Program-made: the position numbers and the translations under genes
Origin: Devosia equisanguinis
GTDB taxonomy: Bacteria > Pseudomonadota > Alphaproteobacteria > Rhizobiales > Hyphomicrobiaceae
Direction: 5' to 3'
DNA length: 37,166 nt
Assembly (NCBI GenBank): GCA_945889015.1
Contig: CAMDBL010000014.1
Location: 1-37,166 of the forward strand
Notes under the pieces: generated by a model
Database searches by the model: none
What the model was told of the DNA's origin: nothing
Seen by the model: the letters and a program-made list of their open reading frames with translations, nothing else
Shown: positions 8,309 to 16,680 of the stretch, piece by piece
Numbering within the stretch: the stretch's first letter is position 1
How the letters are laid out: each line of letters begins with the position of its first letter

Positions 8309-9937
8309 ATGCGCCCCTCGCTCGGATCATTCGACTACATCATCGTCGGCGGCGGCTCGGCCGGCTGCGTGCTGGCGAACCGTCTCTCGGCCGACCGAAA
8401 TATCGAGGTGCTGCTGGTCGAGGCAGGCGGCAATGACAACTACCATTGGTTCCACATCCCGGTCGGCTACCTCTACATGATCGGCAACCCGCGCGGCGAC
8501 TGGTGCTTCAAGACGACGGAGGAGCCCGGTCTCAATGGTCGCAGTCTTGGCTATCCGCGCGGCAAGGTGCTCGGAGGCTGCTCTGCCATCAACGGCATGA
8601 TCTACATGCGTGGCCAGGCTCGCGACTACGACACCTGGCGGCAGATGGGCTGCGAGGGCTGGGGTTGGGACGACGTATTGCCCTATTTCCTGCGCCACGA
8701 GGACCAGTGGGCGCTCGAGCCCGGCGGGTTCGACAGCCTGCACGAGCGCGGCGGCGAATGGCGCATCGAGAAGATGCGTCTGAAGTGGGAGATCCTCGAT
8801 GCCTTCCGCGACGCCGCAGCCGAAGCCGGGATCCCGCGAACGGAGGATTTTAACCGAGGCAACAACGAGGGCGTGGGATATTTCCACGTCAATCAGCGGA
8901 AGGGCCTGCGCTGGAGCGCGGCGAAAGGATTCCTCAAGCCGGTGATGAACCGGCCCAATCTGACCGTGCAAACCCAAGCGCAGGTGGAGCGCGTGCTGCT
9001 CGAGGGGCAGCGCGTCACCGGGCTCGAGCTGCGGGTCGGCAGTGAAGCTATGCAAGCGACCACCCGGCGCGAGGTGATCCTATCCGCCGGCTCGATCGGC
9101 ACGCCGCAGATCCTGCAGCTCTCCGGAATCGGGCCAGGCGCATTGCTGCAGCGTCATGGCATCACGGTGCGGCACGAGCTGAGTGGCGTCGGCGGCAACC
9201 TTCAGGACCACCTCCAGATGCGCTGTGCCTACAAGGTCAGCGGCGTCACCACGCTGAACGAGCGTTCGCACAGCCTGTTCTGGAAGGCCATGATGGGCGC
9301 CGAGTTCGCGCTGTTCCGCACCGGGCCGATGACGATGTCCCCGTCCCAACTCGGCGCATTCGTCAAGTCGGATGACCGGCGCGAGACGCCGAACCTGCAG
9401 TATCACGTGCAACCGCTGACGCTGCCCAAGTTCGGCGAGCCGCTCGATCCGTTCCCTGCGTTCACGGCGAGCGTCTGCAATCTGAGGCCGACCAGCCGTG
9501 GACACGTGAACATCACATCGCCCGATCCCACAGCTCACCCCGAGATCCGGCCCAACTATCTCTCGACGGAGGAGGATCGCCGCGTTGCCGCCGACGCGAT
9601 CCGCATCACCCGCCGCATCGTCTCGCAGCCCGCGCTCCAGAGGTATCGACCCGAGGAATTCCGCCCAGGCCCTGGCTTCGATGACAGCGACGAGGCGCTG
9701 GCTCGGGCCGCTGGTGACGTCGGCACCACCATTTTCCATCCGGTCTCGACCTGTCGGATGGGTACCGACGCTCTCGCCGTCGTCGATCCGGCCTTGAGGG
9801 TGCGAGGCCTCACCGGGCTGCGCATCGCCGATGCCTCGGTGATGCCGACGATCACGTCTGGCAACACCAACTCGCCGACCATGATGATCGCCGAAAAGGC
9901 CGCCACCATGATTCTCGCCGACTGTGCGCGGGTTTAG
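8309..9937 (+). CDS. GMC-family FAD oxidoreductase (choline dehydrogenase-like)
   Basis: A 542-residue flavoprotein of the glucose-methanol-choline family. The N-terminal FAD motif DYIIVGGGSAGCVLANRL, the GGCSAINGMIYMRG signature near residue 90, the GSIGTPQILQLSGIG signature near 265, and the C-terminal HPVSTCRMG (His477) and SGNTNSP (Asn521) active-site segments are all present. It should oxidise an alcohol to an aldehyde; the substrate is unknown and it need not be choline. The ATG at 8309 puts the FAD motif about nine residues in. It lies alone, downstream of the vapC remnant. Confidence 0.9.
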   Translation: MRPSLGSFDYIIVGGGSAGCVLANRLSADRNIEVLLVEAGGNDNYHWFHIPVGYLYMIGNPRGDWCFKTTEEPGLNGRSLGYPRGKVLGGCSAINGMIYMRGQARDYDTWRQMGCEGWGWDDVLPYFLRHEDQWALEPGGFDSLHERGGEWRIEKMRLKWEILDAFRDAAAEAGIPRTEDFNRGNNEGVGYFHVNQRKGLRWSAAKGFLKPVMNRPNLTVQTQAQVERVLLEGQRVTGLELRVGSEAMQATTRREVILSAGSIGTPQILQLSGIGPGALLQRHGITVRHELSGVGGNLQDHLQMRCAYKVSGVTTLNERSHSLFWKAMMGAEFALFRTGPMTMSPSQLGAFVKSDDRRETPNLQYHVQPLTLPKFGEPLDPFPAFTASVCNLRPTSRGHVNITSPDPTAHPEIRPNYLSTEEDRRVAADAIRITRRIVSQPALQRYRPEEFRPGPGFDDSDEALARAAGDVGTTIFHPVSTCRMGTDALAVVDPALRVRGLTGLRIADASVMPTITSGNTNSPTMMIAEKAATMILADCARV

Positions 9938-10238
9938 CCGGCAGGATCCGCCTCGAAATCGCATCACATGCAATCATGGTTAGCGAACTGTGAAGCGATC
10001 CATTACCGAGACGTGAACGTGCGCCCGGTTGCAGCGCGAATTGCCGCGCGCCCGCACATGGCGCAACGTTTCGTTCATCTCGATTGCGACCAGGTTGCTG
10101 CATTCAGTCGGCGGTCTTTACCAGTTCATCATCACGCCACTGACATTCTCCCCTCGCGCCGAACACGGTAAACGGCGGCGCTGGAGCAGCCGGAAGGGGC
10201 TCTCCACGTATCGCGTGGCTTCAAAGTGGAGAATCAAG
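9938..10238. other. Intergenic region with a possible RBS-sequestering leader
   Basis: No protein family is recognised in this 301-bp gap. Close to its end TCTCCAC (10201-10207) is perfectly complementary to GTGGAGA (10226-10232), which contains the ribosome binding site of the next gene. CCACG (10204-10208) can alternatively pair with CGTGG (10214-10218). The two hairpins exclude each other, so translation could be switched by RNA folding; this is inference only. Confidence 0.4.
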
Positions 10239-10508
10239 ATGGCGCGACTGGAACTCACCTCGCGTGACACCGTCGAGTATGCCCCGCAAGGCGGCGGCGC
10301 CGACGTCCTGTTCCAGCTCGGACTGGATTATTGCACCGGCCGGGCCGGCATGACCGACCTCGTGCAGGCACACAAGTGGTTCAATCTCGCCGCGCTCCGC
10401 GGCAACGCCTCGGCCAAGCACTACCGCCAGGACATCGCCGGCGAGATGACGAAGGCCCAGATCGCCCGCGCCCAGCGCATGGCGCGCGAGTGGCTGGCCG
10501 TGAACTGA
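10239..10508 (+). CDS. Short Sel1-like repeat protein
   Basis: An 89-residue protein with a helical Sel1/TPR-like motif (FQLGLDYCTGRAGMTDLVQAHKWFNLAALRGN, split over about residues 24-55) and a basic helical tail (QIARAQRMAREWL). Small stand-alone Sel1-type proteins of this length occur in Rhizobiales; their function is not known, and the fold suggests protein binding. GGAG stands eight bases before the ATG at 10239. A nine-bp-stem hairpin follows the stop and separates it from the convergent TRAP operon. Confidence 0.75.
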   Translation: MARLELTSRDTVEYAPQGGGADVLFQLGLDYCTGRAGMTDLVQAHKWFNLAALRGNASAKHYRQDIAGEMTKAQIARAQRMAREWLAVN

Positions 10509-10511
10509 AAA

Positions 10512-10537
10512 CGGCGTCCGAACACGGCCGGACGCCG
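10512..10537. terminator. Hairpin between convergent sel1-like and dctM genes
   Basis: CGGCGTCCG (10512-10520) and CGGACGCCG (10529-10537) form a perfect 9-bp stem with an 8-nt loop. It lies 4 bp after one stop and before the facing dctM stop, so it could serve both directions. The tail is poor in T. Confidence 0.5.
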
Positions 10538-10590
10538 CCTGATCTCGCTTCAACTCTCTGGGCGGCCGGCCTGGCGGGCCGCAAATCGCG

Positions 10591-11907
10591 TCATCCTTTG
10601 CCGAGCATGATGTCGGGCAGGAAAGTCGAAATGGAGGGAAACAGGATCAACAGCAGCAGCGTGAAGATCTCCATCGCGAGAAACCACCAGATTCCCTTGA
10701 ACACGTCCTCGAGCGCGATCGTGTTGCCGACGACCCCCTTCACCACGTAGACGGTGATGCCGAAGGGCGGCGTGATGCATCCGATCTCGACCAGCTTGAC
10801 GACGACGATGCCGAACCAGATCAGGTTGATGTCGAGTTGCTTCAACACCGGCAGCAGCACGGGGATCGTCAGAAGCATCATCGAGATCGAGTCGAGGAAG
10901 CAGCCGAGGAAGACGTAGAGCACCCCGACGATGGCGATGACCGAATACATGCTGAGGTTGGCGTCCGTGATCGCCTGCGCGATCAGCTGAGGAAGTCCGC
11001 TCAACGCCATGAAGCCGGTGAACATGGTCGCACCGACCAACAGCAGGAAAATCATCGCCGTGGTGCGGGCGGTCTCCAGCAGCGAGTCCTTGAATGTGGC
11101 CCAGCTGAGCTGACCAGCCGCGATCATGAGGATGAAGGCACCCAGAGCGCCCAATGCAGCAGCCTCGGTCGCCGTGACGAAACCCGAGAAGATGCCACCG
11201 AGCACCAGCCCGATCAGAACGACGATGCCCCAGGCGTCACCGAGCGAAACGATCTTGTCCTTGAACGATGGCTTGAAGGGCACTTCCGGCGCCAGCGCGG
11301 GATTCAGCTTCACCCGAACATAAATCATGCCCATCAGGATCAGGGCCGACAGAAGACCCGGAAGATATCCCGCCATCAGCAGGCGCCCGATCGAGGCCTC
11401 GACCAGAATGGCATAGACGACCATGACGATCGACGGCGGGATCAGCACCGCCAGCGTCGCTGCCGCGGCGATCGAGCCGCAGGCCATCCTCTTGTCGTAG
11501 CCATAGCGCAGCATTTCCGGGATCGCGACACGCCCCATCGCGCCCGCTGCGGCCACACCAGAGCCGGCACACGCGCCGAACAGCGCACAGCCCGCGACGC
11601 TCGCCATCGCAAGCCCGCCCGGTAATCCAGCCAGCCATATCCGGGCTGTAGAGAACGCCGCGCGTGTGAGGCCCGCGTGAAAGGCGAAGTAGCCCATCAG
11701 CAGAAACAGCGGCACAGCCGACAGCGTGTTGACGGCGACAGCCGAGTACAGCTGCGTCGACAACATCGCGACGGTGGCATCCCACCCGACCAGCGAGAAC
11801 ATGCCGCCGAGGCCGACGAGCGCGAGCGTGAAGGCGATCGGCACGCGTATCGCGATCAGAAACAGCAGGACGACGAAACCGAGTATGCCGAGCCAGTGGC
11901 TTTCCAT
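10591..11907 (-). CDS. dctM: TRAP transporter large permease DctM
   Basis: The 438-residue, strongly hydrophobic protein has about twelve membrane segments and the DctM-family parts PLFLLMGYFAFHAGLT, CALFGACAGSGVAAAGAMG, IPEMLRYGYDKRMACGSIAAA and VEIGCITPPFGITVYVVKG. It forms the translocation channel of a sodium-coupled TRAP importer with the small permease and binding protein encoded just upstream. The ATG at 11907 is chosen because GGTGGAA precedes it and the protein then begins directly with a membrane helix; the frame is open upstream to 12003. A strong hairpin lies in the 196-bp gap to dctQ. Confidence 0.92.
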   Translation of the reverse strand: MESHWLGILGFVVLLFLIAIRVPIAFTLALVGLGGMFSLVGWDATVAMLSTQLYSAVAVNTLSAVPLFLLMGYFAFHAGLTRAAFSTARIWLAGLPGGLAMASVAGCALFGACAGSGVAAAGAMGRVAIPEMLRYGYDKRMACGSIAAAATLAVLIPPSIVMVVYAILVEASIGRLLMAGYLPGLLSALILMGMIYVRVKLNPALAPEVPFKPSFKDKIVSLGDAWGIVVLIGLVLGGIFSGFVTATEAAALGALGAFILMIAAGQLSWATFKDSLLETARTTAMIFLLLVGATMFTGFMALSGLPQLIAQAITDANLSMYSVIAIVGVLYVFLGCFLDSISMMLLTIPVLLPVLKQLDINLIWFGIVVVKLVEIGCITPPFGITVYVVKGVVGNTIALEDVFKGIWWFLAMEIFTLLLLILFPSISTFLPDIMLGKG

Positions 11908-12002
11908 GTAACGTTCCACCCGTCTGGTATTCTGCAAAAGGTACGAATTGCCGGTCACCCGACGGATGGCGCACCAGTCGTTCTCGCGGATTTTGTGAAG
12001 CA

Positions 12003-12033
12003 CCGCGGAACGGGAACAATCCCGGTTCCGCGG
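12003..12033. repeat. Strong hairpin in the dctQ-dctM gap
   Basis: CCGCGGAAC with GGGA on the left arm pairs with TCCC and GGTTCCGCGG on the right around the loop ACAA, with one bulged base. It may act as a transcript-processing or attenuation point that lowers dctM relative to dctP and dctQ. Confidence 0.5.
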
Positions 12034-12103
12034 CTCACCTCAGGCGCCCCTCACTCCCTCACTCGCTGGAGTGCGTGTTGCCTCGTTCGGATCGCGAAGC
12101 CTG

Positions 12104-12631
12104 CTATCGCAGCTCCGCTTCCATCATCGAGGGTTCCTCCGCACCAAATGCACGGCCGAATTCCTCGATCACCGTCATCAGCAATTGGACCACCATCAAG
12201 CCGGTTCCGACCACGATCACCCAGCGAAAGGGCCAGATCGGAACCGAGACGATGGAGACCCGGTACTCGTTGATCATCGTCGAATCGAGAGCCTTGACGA
12301 ATGCGAGCCAGGTGAGAAAGCCGAAGATCGCCATCCCCACGATTGCCGCGACCGCGTCCAGAAAGCATTGGAACCGGTTCGGGAATGCCATCGTGGCCAC
12401 GCCGACGAAGACGTGCTCCCGCTTCGATTGCACGAACATCAGCGGCAGGAACACCGCTGGGATCATTAACGCCTCGCTGAATTCGAAGGCGCCGGGTACG
12501 GCGCCCCACGGTGTCTTGCGACCGATCGCGTCGGCGACCACGAGGATCATCAGAGTGAAGACCACGAGGCCGCCGATGATGGCGAGCCATTCGGCCAGAC
12601 CGTCGACGACGGTCCGTCTCTTCTCAGCCAT
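12104..12631 (-). CDS. dctQ: TRAP transporter small permease DctQ
   Basis: A 175-residue protein with four predicted membrane helices (about 13-33, 54-70, 88-110 and 131-155), the DctQ topology. The EFSEALMIPAVFLPLMFVQSKREHVFV segment (split near 49-75) is typical. It bridges the binding protein and the DctM channel. It begins 12 bp after the dctP stop, indicating co-transcription in the order dctP, dctQ, dctM. Confidence 0.88.
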   Translation of the reverse strand: MAEKRRTVVDGLAEWLAIIGGLVVFTLMILVVADAIGRKTPWGAVPGAFEFSEALMIPAVFLPLMFVQSKREHVFVGVATMAFPNRFQCFLDAVAAIVGMAIFGFLTWLAFVKALDSTMINEYRVSIVSVPIWPFRWVIVVGTGLMVVQLLMTVIEEFGRAFGAEEPSMMEAELR

Positions 12632-12643
12632 GGCCCTGCCCTC

Positions 12644-13723
12644 TTACTTCTTGGCCCAAGGATAACCCTCGGCAGCGACCTTCTTCTCGCAAGCACGCTG
12701 CTTGTCCTGGAACATGGTCCAAGCGGCGCGTGCCGGCACGTTCTTCTTGTCCATGTCGGCCAGCCAAAGCTCCTGGGACTCCTTTGCCGCCTTCGCGAAC
12801 GCGGCCTTATCCTCAGCGGAGAACTCGAGCACTTTCATGCCCCGCTTCTCCTGGAACTCCTTCAGCTTGACGCCCTCCTGCTCCATCATCAAGCGCGCCC
12901 AATCCATGTCGTGCTCCTTGGCGGCATCCTTGAAGATCTGCTTCAGGCTCGCCGGGAAGCTGTTCCACTTCTTGAGGTTGATCGAGTAGCTGGAACCGAC
13001 CACGTAGCCGGTGCGCGCGAGCGTCAGGTTCTTGGCGATCTCGTAGTGCTTGAAGCTGTCGGTCAGCAGGATCGTCGCCTCGGCACCGTCGACGACGCCG
13101 CGCTCGACCGCTTCGTAGATCTGACCGTAGGGCATGAAGATCGCGGAGATGCCGAGCACGGTCGACATGCCGATGCGGGCGCCGCCGTAGCTACGGATGC
13201 GCTTGCCCTTCAGCTCAGAGATCTTGGTGACCGGCTCCTTCGAGAGGAAGTGGAAGTGGCCGCTCGAGTAGCCGACGATCGGCAGGAAACCGAGCTCGTC
13301 GAATTTCTTCTTGAGGTCGGGCTGCTCCTGCTGCGTCTCGACCGCCGAGGAGATGCCGCACCAGTAGTCGTTGGCGTTGAACGGCATATCCAGCGTCATC
13401 CAGAGCTGGGTCTTGGCCGGATCATAGGTCGAGGCGACACGCGCGAAATCGGACACGCCAGCCGCGAGATTGGTGGCACCGTCGGCCTGCTTGAAGAGGG
13501 AATCGGACCAGAAGAACTGGAACTTGACCTTGCCGCCCGTCTTCTTGGTGATGTTCTCGGCCCAGCTCTTCGCGCGCTCGGGCACGAAACCCTGCGAGGG
13601 GAAGGTGTCGGCCACCTTCAGCGTCATCTCGGGGATGTCGGTGGGCACCGCTTGGGCCCAGGCAGTTGCCGGCGCCAGGAGCGCAAAGGCCGCTGCAGCT
13701 TTGATCACGTTTCGAGCACGCAT
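12644..13723 (-). CDS. dctP: TRAP transporter solute-binding protein DctP
   Basis: A 359-residue periplasmic binding protein. The first ~22 residues form a Sec signal peptide (MRARNVIKAAAAFALLAPATAWAQ). The mature part has the DctP pattern: GKVKFQFFWSDSLFKQ, ELKGKRIRSYGG (the ligand-carboxylate arginine region), EAVERGVVDGAEAT and a C-terminal helical bundle. The ligand is probably an organic acid, but cannot be named. The ATG at 13723 is preceded by GGGAGG. It is the promoter-proximal gene of the operon, as is common for binding proteins. Confidence 0.9.
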   Translation of the reverse strand: MRARNVIKAAAAFALLAPATAWAQAVPTDIPEMTLKVADTFPSQGFVPERAKSWAENITKKTGGKVKFQFFWSDSLFKQADGATNLAAGVSDFARVASTYDPAKTQLWMTLDMPFNANDYWCGISSAVETQQEQPDLKKKFDELGFLPIVGYSSGHFHFLSKEPVTKISELKGKRIRSYGGARIGMSTVLGISAIFMPYGQIYEAVERGVVDGAEATILLTDSFKHYEIAKNLTLARTGYVVGSSYSINLKKWNSFPASLKQIFKDAAKEHDMDWARLMMEQEGVKLKEFQEKRGMKVLEFSAEDKAAFAKAAKESQELWLADMDKKNVPARAAWTMFQDKQRACEKKVAAEGYPWAKK

Positions 13724-13771
13724 AGGTGGTCGTCCTCCCAATCGGACTAAGGCTTCCAGTCGAGCTGCCGC

Positions 13772-13779
13772 CGACAATT
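13772..13779. promoter_or_regulatory. Possible operator upstream of dctP
   Basis: The 8-bp palindrome ACAATTGT lies about 50 bp upstream of the dctP start, in an otherwise unremarkable 243-bp gap. GntR-type regulators often bind such AT-rich palindromes ahead of TRAP operons. No regulator gene is adjacent, so this is weak. Confidence 0.2.
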
Positions 13780-13966
13780 GTACGCTGATCGGTCGATAGC
13801 CTCGCGGCCAACGCTAGCTGGCCTAGATGGAGCGGTCAACGACCGCGATGGCCTGTTGAGCAGTTTATCAATTACGGAGTGTGGGTTGCGCTGCAACGCA
13901 GCATCAAACCGGCTGTCCGGCTGCAACCGCGGCCGTCCTGATGCCCTCCCGCGATGGCCCCCGTGA

Positions 13967-14629
13967 TCAGCCGCCGCCCCCCGCTTTCGCCGCCTCGCGC
14001 TTCGCCATACGATCGATATGATAACGCTGGAAGTTTCGGTCCTTCTCGTAGGCTTGCGTCCTCACCCATCCGAACAGGTCGACGAACGTGCCCGTGCCAA
14101 AGCTCTGCGACATCCGCGCGATCTCTAGCGTCGGACCTGATTTACCTGCCAGGCCCGACAGGTCCTCCTTGAGAAAAACGATGGTCGGCGTGAACAGCAC
14201 GCCCCATTTCTCAGCCAGCTTCTTCTCGGGCAGCTTTTCGCCGTCGAAGTCGGTGACCTCGCGGGCGCCGAACAAATCGAGCTGCACGATGTCGAAATTC
14301 TGCGCCACATAGTCGTTGACGTATTTCTCGGCCAGCACCTCGGTATGCATCTTTGTGCAGTAGATGCAGCCGCGCTGCTCGAACACCACGGCGAAGTTGC
14401 GCCCCTTGCCGGTCGCGGCCGCGTGGTCCTCTTTCAGGTCCAGGAAACCCTGCACGTACCAGCTCTGGTGGTGAAGCCCATCGTCGCCCTTAACGGCCTC
14501 GACCCTCGGCGTCTTGGGGCCCGACAACGGCGGCTCGGGCCGGGGGCTGGCGGCCGATTGCGCCGTCAGGGCGGTCGGCCAGACGGCGAGCAGAAGCGTC
14601 AGGAACGGGATTGCGAACGAGCGACGCAT
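13967..14629 (-). CDS. Secreted thioredoxin-fold protein (SoxW-like)
   Basis: A 220-residue protein with a signal peptide (MRRSFAIPFLTLLLAVWPTAL, cleaved near TAQSA) and a thioredoxin fold. The redox motif is CIYC (in the FEQRGCIYCTKMH segment), followed by the conserved cis-proline region GVLFTPTIVFL. The spacing and the CxYC type match SoxW-like periplasmic thioredoxins, which reduce disulfides on exported proteins. No sox cluster is nearby, so the partner is unknown. AGGAGAG precedes the ATG at 14629. Confidence 0.8.
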   Translation of the reverse strand: MRRSFAIPFLTLLLAVWPTALTAQSAASPRPEPPLSGPKTPRVEAVKGDDGLHHQSWYVQGFLDLKEDHAAATGKGRNFAVVFEQRGCIYCTKMHTEVLAEKYVNDYVAQNFDIVQLDLFGAREVTDFDGEKLPEKKLAEKWGVLFTPTIVFLKEDLSGLAGKSGPTLEIARMSQSFGTGTFVDLFGWVRTQAYEKDRNFQRYHIDRMAKREAAKAGGGG

Positions 14630-14693
14630 GGAACTCTCCTCGACCATGTGCATACCGACCATTCTACGACGGCGAGAGGCGGCTCGCTACGTC

Positions 14694-15758
14694 TCAAGCC
14701 GCGTCTTCGACCGCGACCACGCGCCCCGAAGCGATCTCGATCGCCTCCCTGATCACCTCGAGTCCGGCACCGGCCTTCACGGCATTCTCCCCGAGATGCC
14801 GGCGGAAGCGGCGCGCGCGGGGTGCGCCGTGATAAAGGCCCAGGACATGCCGCGTAATGTTGTTCAGCCGGCCGCCACGCTCCAGGTGCCAAGCCAGATA
14901 AGGCACCAGCCTCTCCAGAACGGCCTCACGTGCAGCTGCCTCGCCGGCCTCACCGAAGAAGCGGCGATCCACGTCCGAGAGCAGCCACGGCGTCTGATAC
15001 GCCGCCCGGCCGAGCATGACGCCATCGAGCGCGACGCCGTTCTCGGGCGCGAGCAGAGCCTCCGCCTCGTCGAGCGAGCCGATGCCGCCGTTGATCACGA
15101 TGGTCAGATCCGGCCGGGACGCCTTGAGACGGCGGACGCGCGCATAGTCGAGTGGCGGAACCTCCCGGTTCTCCTTGGGCGAGAGCCCCTTCAGCCAAGC
15201 CTTGCGCGCGTGAACCACGAACAGCCGGCATCCGGCCGACGCCACCACCTCGACGAAACGCTGCAAATCGGCCTCGCCGTCCTGGTCGTCGATGCCGATG
15301 CGGCACTTGACCGTGACCGGCATGGCGACGTGGGCGCGCATGGCGGCGATGCACTCCGCCACCAGTTCGGGCTCGGCCATCAGGCAGGCTCCGAAGCGGC
15401 CTTCCTGCACGCGGTCGGACGGGCAGCCGCAGTTGAGGTTGATCTCGTCGTAGCCGTAGTCCGCGCCAATTGCGGCAGCCGCAGCCAGCCTCGCCGGATT
15501 GGAACCACCGAGTTGCAGCGCGACAGGATGCTCGGATACATCGAAGCCGAGCAGCTGATCGCGCTTGCCGTGCAGGATCGCCTCCGCCGTCACCATTTCC
15601 GTATAGAGAAGGGCGCGGCGCGTCAGTAGCCGGTGGAAGAACCGGCAATGCCGATCCGTCCAGTCCATCATGGGTGCGACGGAGAATTTATGCGATTGGA
15701 ATTGCAAGGTTCTGGCTCGTTGCGAGGCCCCTGGCGGGCGATCCTCGCGGTTGGTCAC
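14694..15758 (-). CDS. dusA: tRNA-dihydrouridine(20/20a) synthase DusA
   Basis: A flavin enzyme that reduces U20/U20a in the D-loop of tRNAs. Family landmarks are SVAPMMDWTDRHCRFFHRLL near the start, VALQLGGS, YDEINLNCGCPSDRVQ, the catalytic cysteine in RFGACLM, TVKCRIGIDD, FVVHARKAWLKGLSPKENRE, INGGI and MLGRAAYQTPW. The DusA-specific ARKAWLKGLSPKENR stretch separates it from DusB and DusC. A GTG at 15758 with GGAG upstream gives 354 residues; a GTG at 15833 would overlap the upstream gene's end. It lies 43 bp downstream of the binding-protein-like gene. Confidence 0.92.
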   Translation of the reverse strand: MTNREDRPPGASQRARTLQFQSHKFSVAPMMDWTDRHCRFFHRLLTRRALLYTEMVTAEAILHGKRDQLLGFDVSEHPVALQLGGSNPARLAAAAAIGADYGYDEINLNCGCPSDRVQEGRFGACLMAEPELVAECIAAMRAHVAMPVTVKCRIGIDDQDGEADLQRFVEVVASAGCRLFVVHARKAWLKGLSPKENREVPPLDYARVRRLKASRPDLTIVINGGIGSLDEAEALLAPENGVALDGVMLGRAAYQTPWLLSDVDRRFFGEAGEAAAREAVLERLVPYLAWHLERGGRLNNITRHVLGLYHGAPRARRFRRHLGENAVKAGAGLEVIREAIEIASGRVVAVEDAA

Positions 15759-15801
15759 ATCTGCGGCTCCAGGTCGAGCGGGGGCCGAACGGCGCGCATC
15801 C

Positions 15802-16584
15802 TCAGTCCGGCGCGACGACCGCGCCCTGCGCACCGGTCTCGGCGATGATGCGCGCTATGACGCCGGTCCTTTTCGCCTCGCCGACGATCTCCGCAAGGGC
15901 GGCCAAGGCGGCGGCAGAGCGCGTCTTCGGCATCGTCACGGCAAATCCGACAGTATTGAAGACACCGGGGACGAGCCGCGCGCCGGGAAGCTGCTCGGCG
16001 ATGAGGCCGACGCTGCTCGCTATCGTTCCGTAAACGTCCATCTCGTCGGCGCGCATCATCGCCAACGCCGTGGCGGTGGTGCCGTCCATGCGGACGAGCT
16101 CGGCCGCCTTCAGTCGATCCTTCAGAAAGGCATCGGCGGAGGCGTTCCGCGGCACCCCGACGCGCACGCCGGCGCGATCGACGTCGCTCGCGCTGGCAAT
16201 GTCGAACCCCGGCCGCGCGACGAAGACGTACTCGGTGAGGATGATGTCGGGGCCGAATGCCACCTTGGTCAGCGCGAACGGGTTACGCCCCGTGACGATG
16301 ATGTCCCACGCGTCCGCCTCGAAGCTCGCAGTATACGCCTCCGAGCCCGAATAGACGATGGTCTCGAGCGGCACGCCGAGCTTGCCCGCGATGTGGGCGC
16401 CGACCGCGGCGGCCAGGCCGCCCACGCTTCCGTCTGCCTTGCGCGAGACGAGCGTCGTATTCGAGCCGTTGAGACCGATCCGGAGCGTACCGGTCGGCGC
16501 CAACAGATCCCGCGCCCAGGCTTCCGATCGGCCTTGATCGGCCGGTGCATACACAGCGGACACCTGCAGCGGCAACCTCGGCAT
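15802..16584 (-). CDS. Family 3 solute-binding-fold protein lacking a signal peptide
   Basis: A 260-residue protein of the amino-acid ABC-transporter binding-protein fold: TLRIGLNGSNTTLVSRKADGS at lobe 1, GGLAAAVGAHIAGKLGVPLETIVY, a hinge near ADAWDIIVTGRNPFAL, and GVRVGVPRNASADAFL at lobe 2. The N-terminus (MPRLPLQVSAVYAPADQGR) has no hydrophobic export sequence, although AGGAGA directly precedes the ATG and supports this start. No ABC permease or ATPase lies nearby. It may be a cytoplasmic ligand-binding or enzyme-like derivative, or use another export route. Its neighbours are dusA and hmgA. Confidence 0.75.
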   Translation of the reverse strand: MPRLPLQVSAVYAPADQGRSEAWARDLLAPTGTLRIGLNGSNTTLVSRKADGSVGGLAAAVGAHIAGKLGVPLETIVYSGSEAYTASFEADAWDIIVTGRNPFALTKVAFGPDIILTEYVFVARPGFDIASASDVDRAGVRVGVPRNASADAFLKDRLKAAELVRMDGTTATALAMMRADEMDVYGTIASSVGLIAEQLPGARLVPGVFNTVGFAVTMPKTRSAAALAALAEIVGEAKRTGVIARIIAETGAQGAVVAPD

Positions 16585-16680
16585 GATCTTTCTCCTCCAC
16601 CTCCGGCACAGGCCGACCTTGGCCGGGCAGCAGATCCTATCATGCCGCGACCGCCTTGTAGCGCCTGCTTGCGAGCCTCG

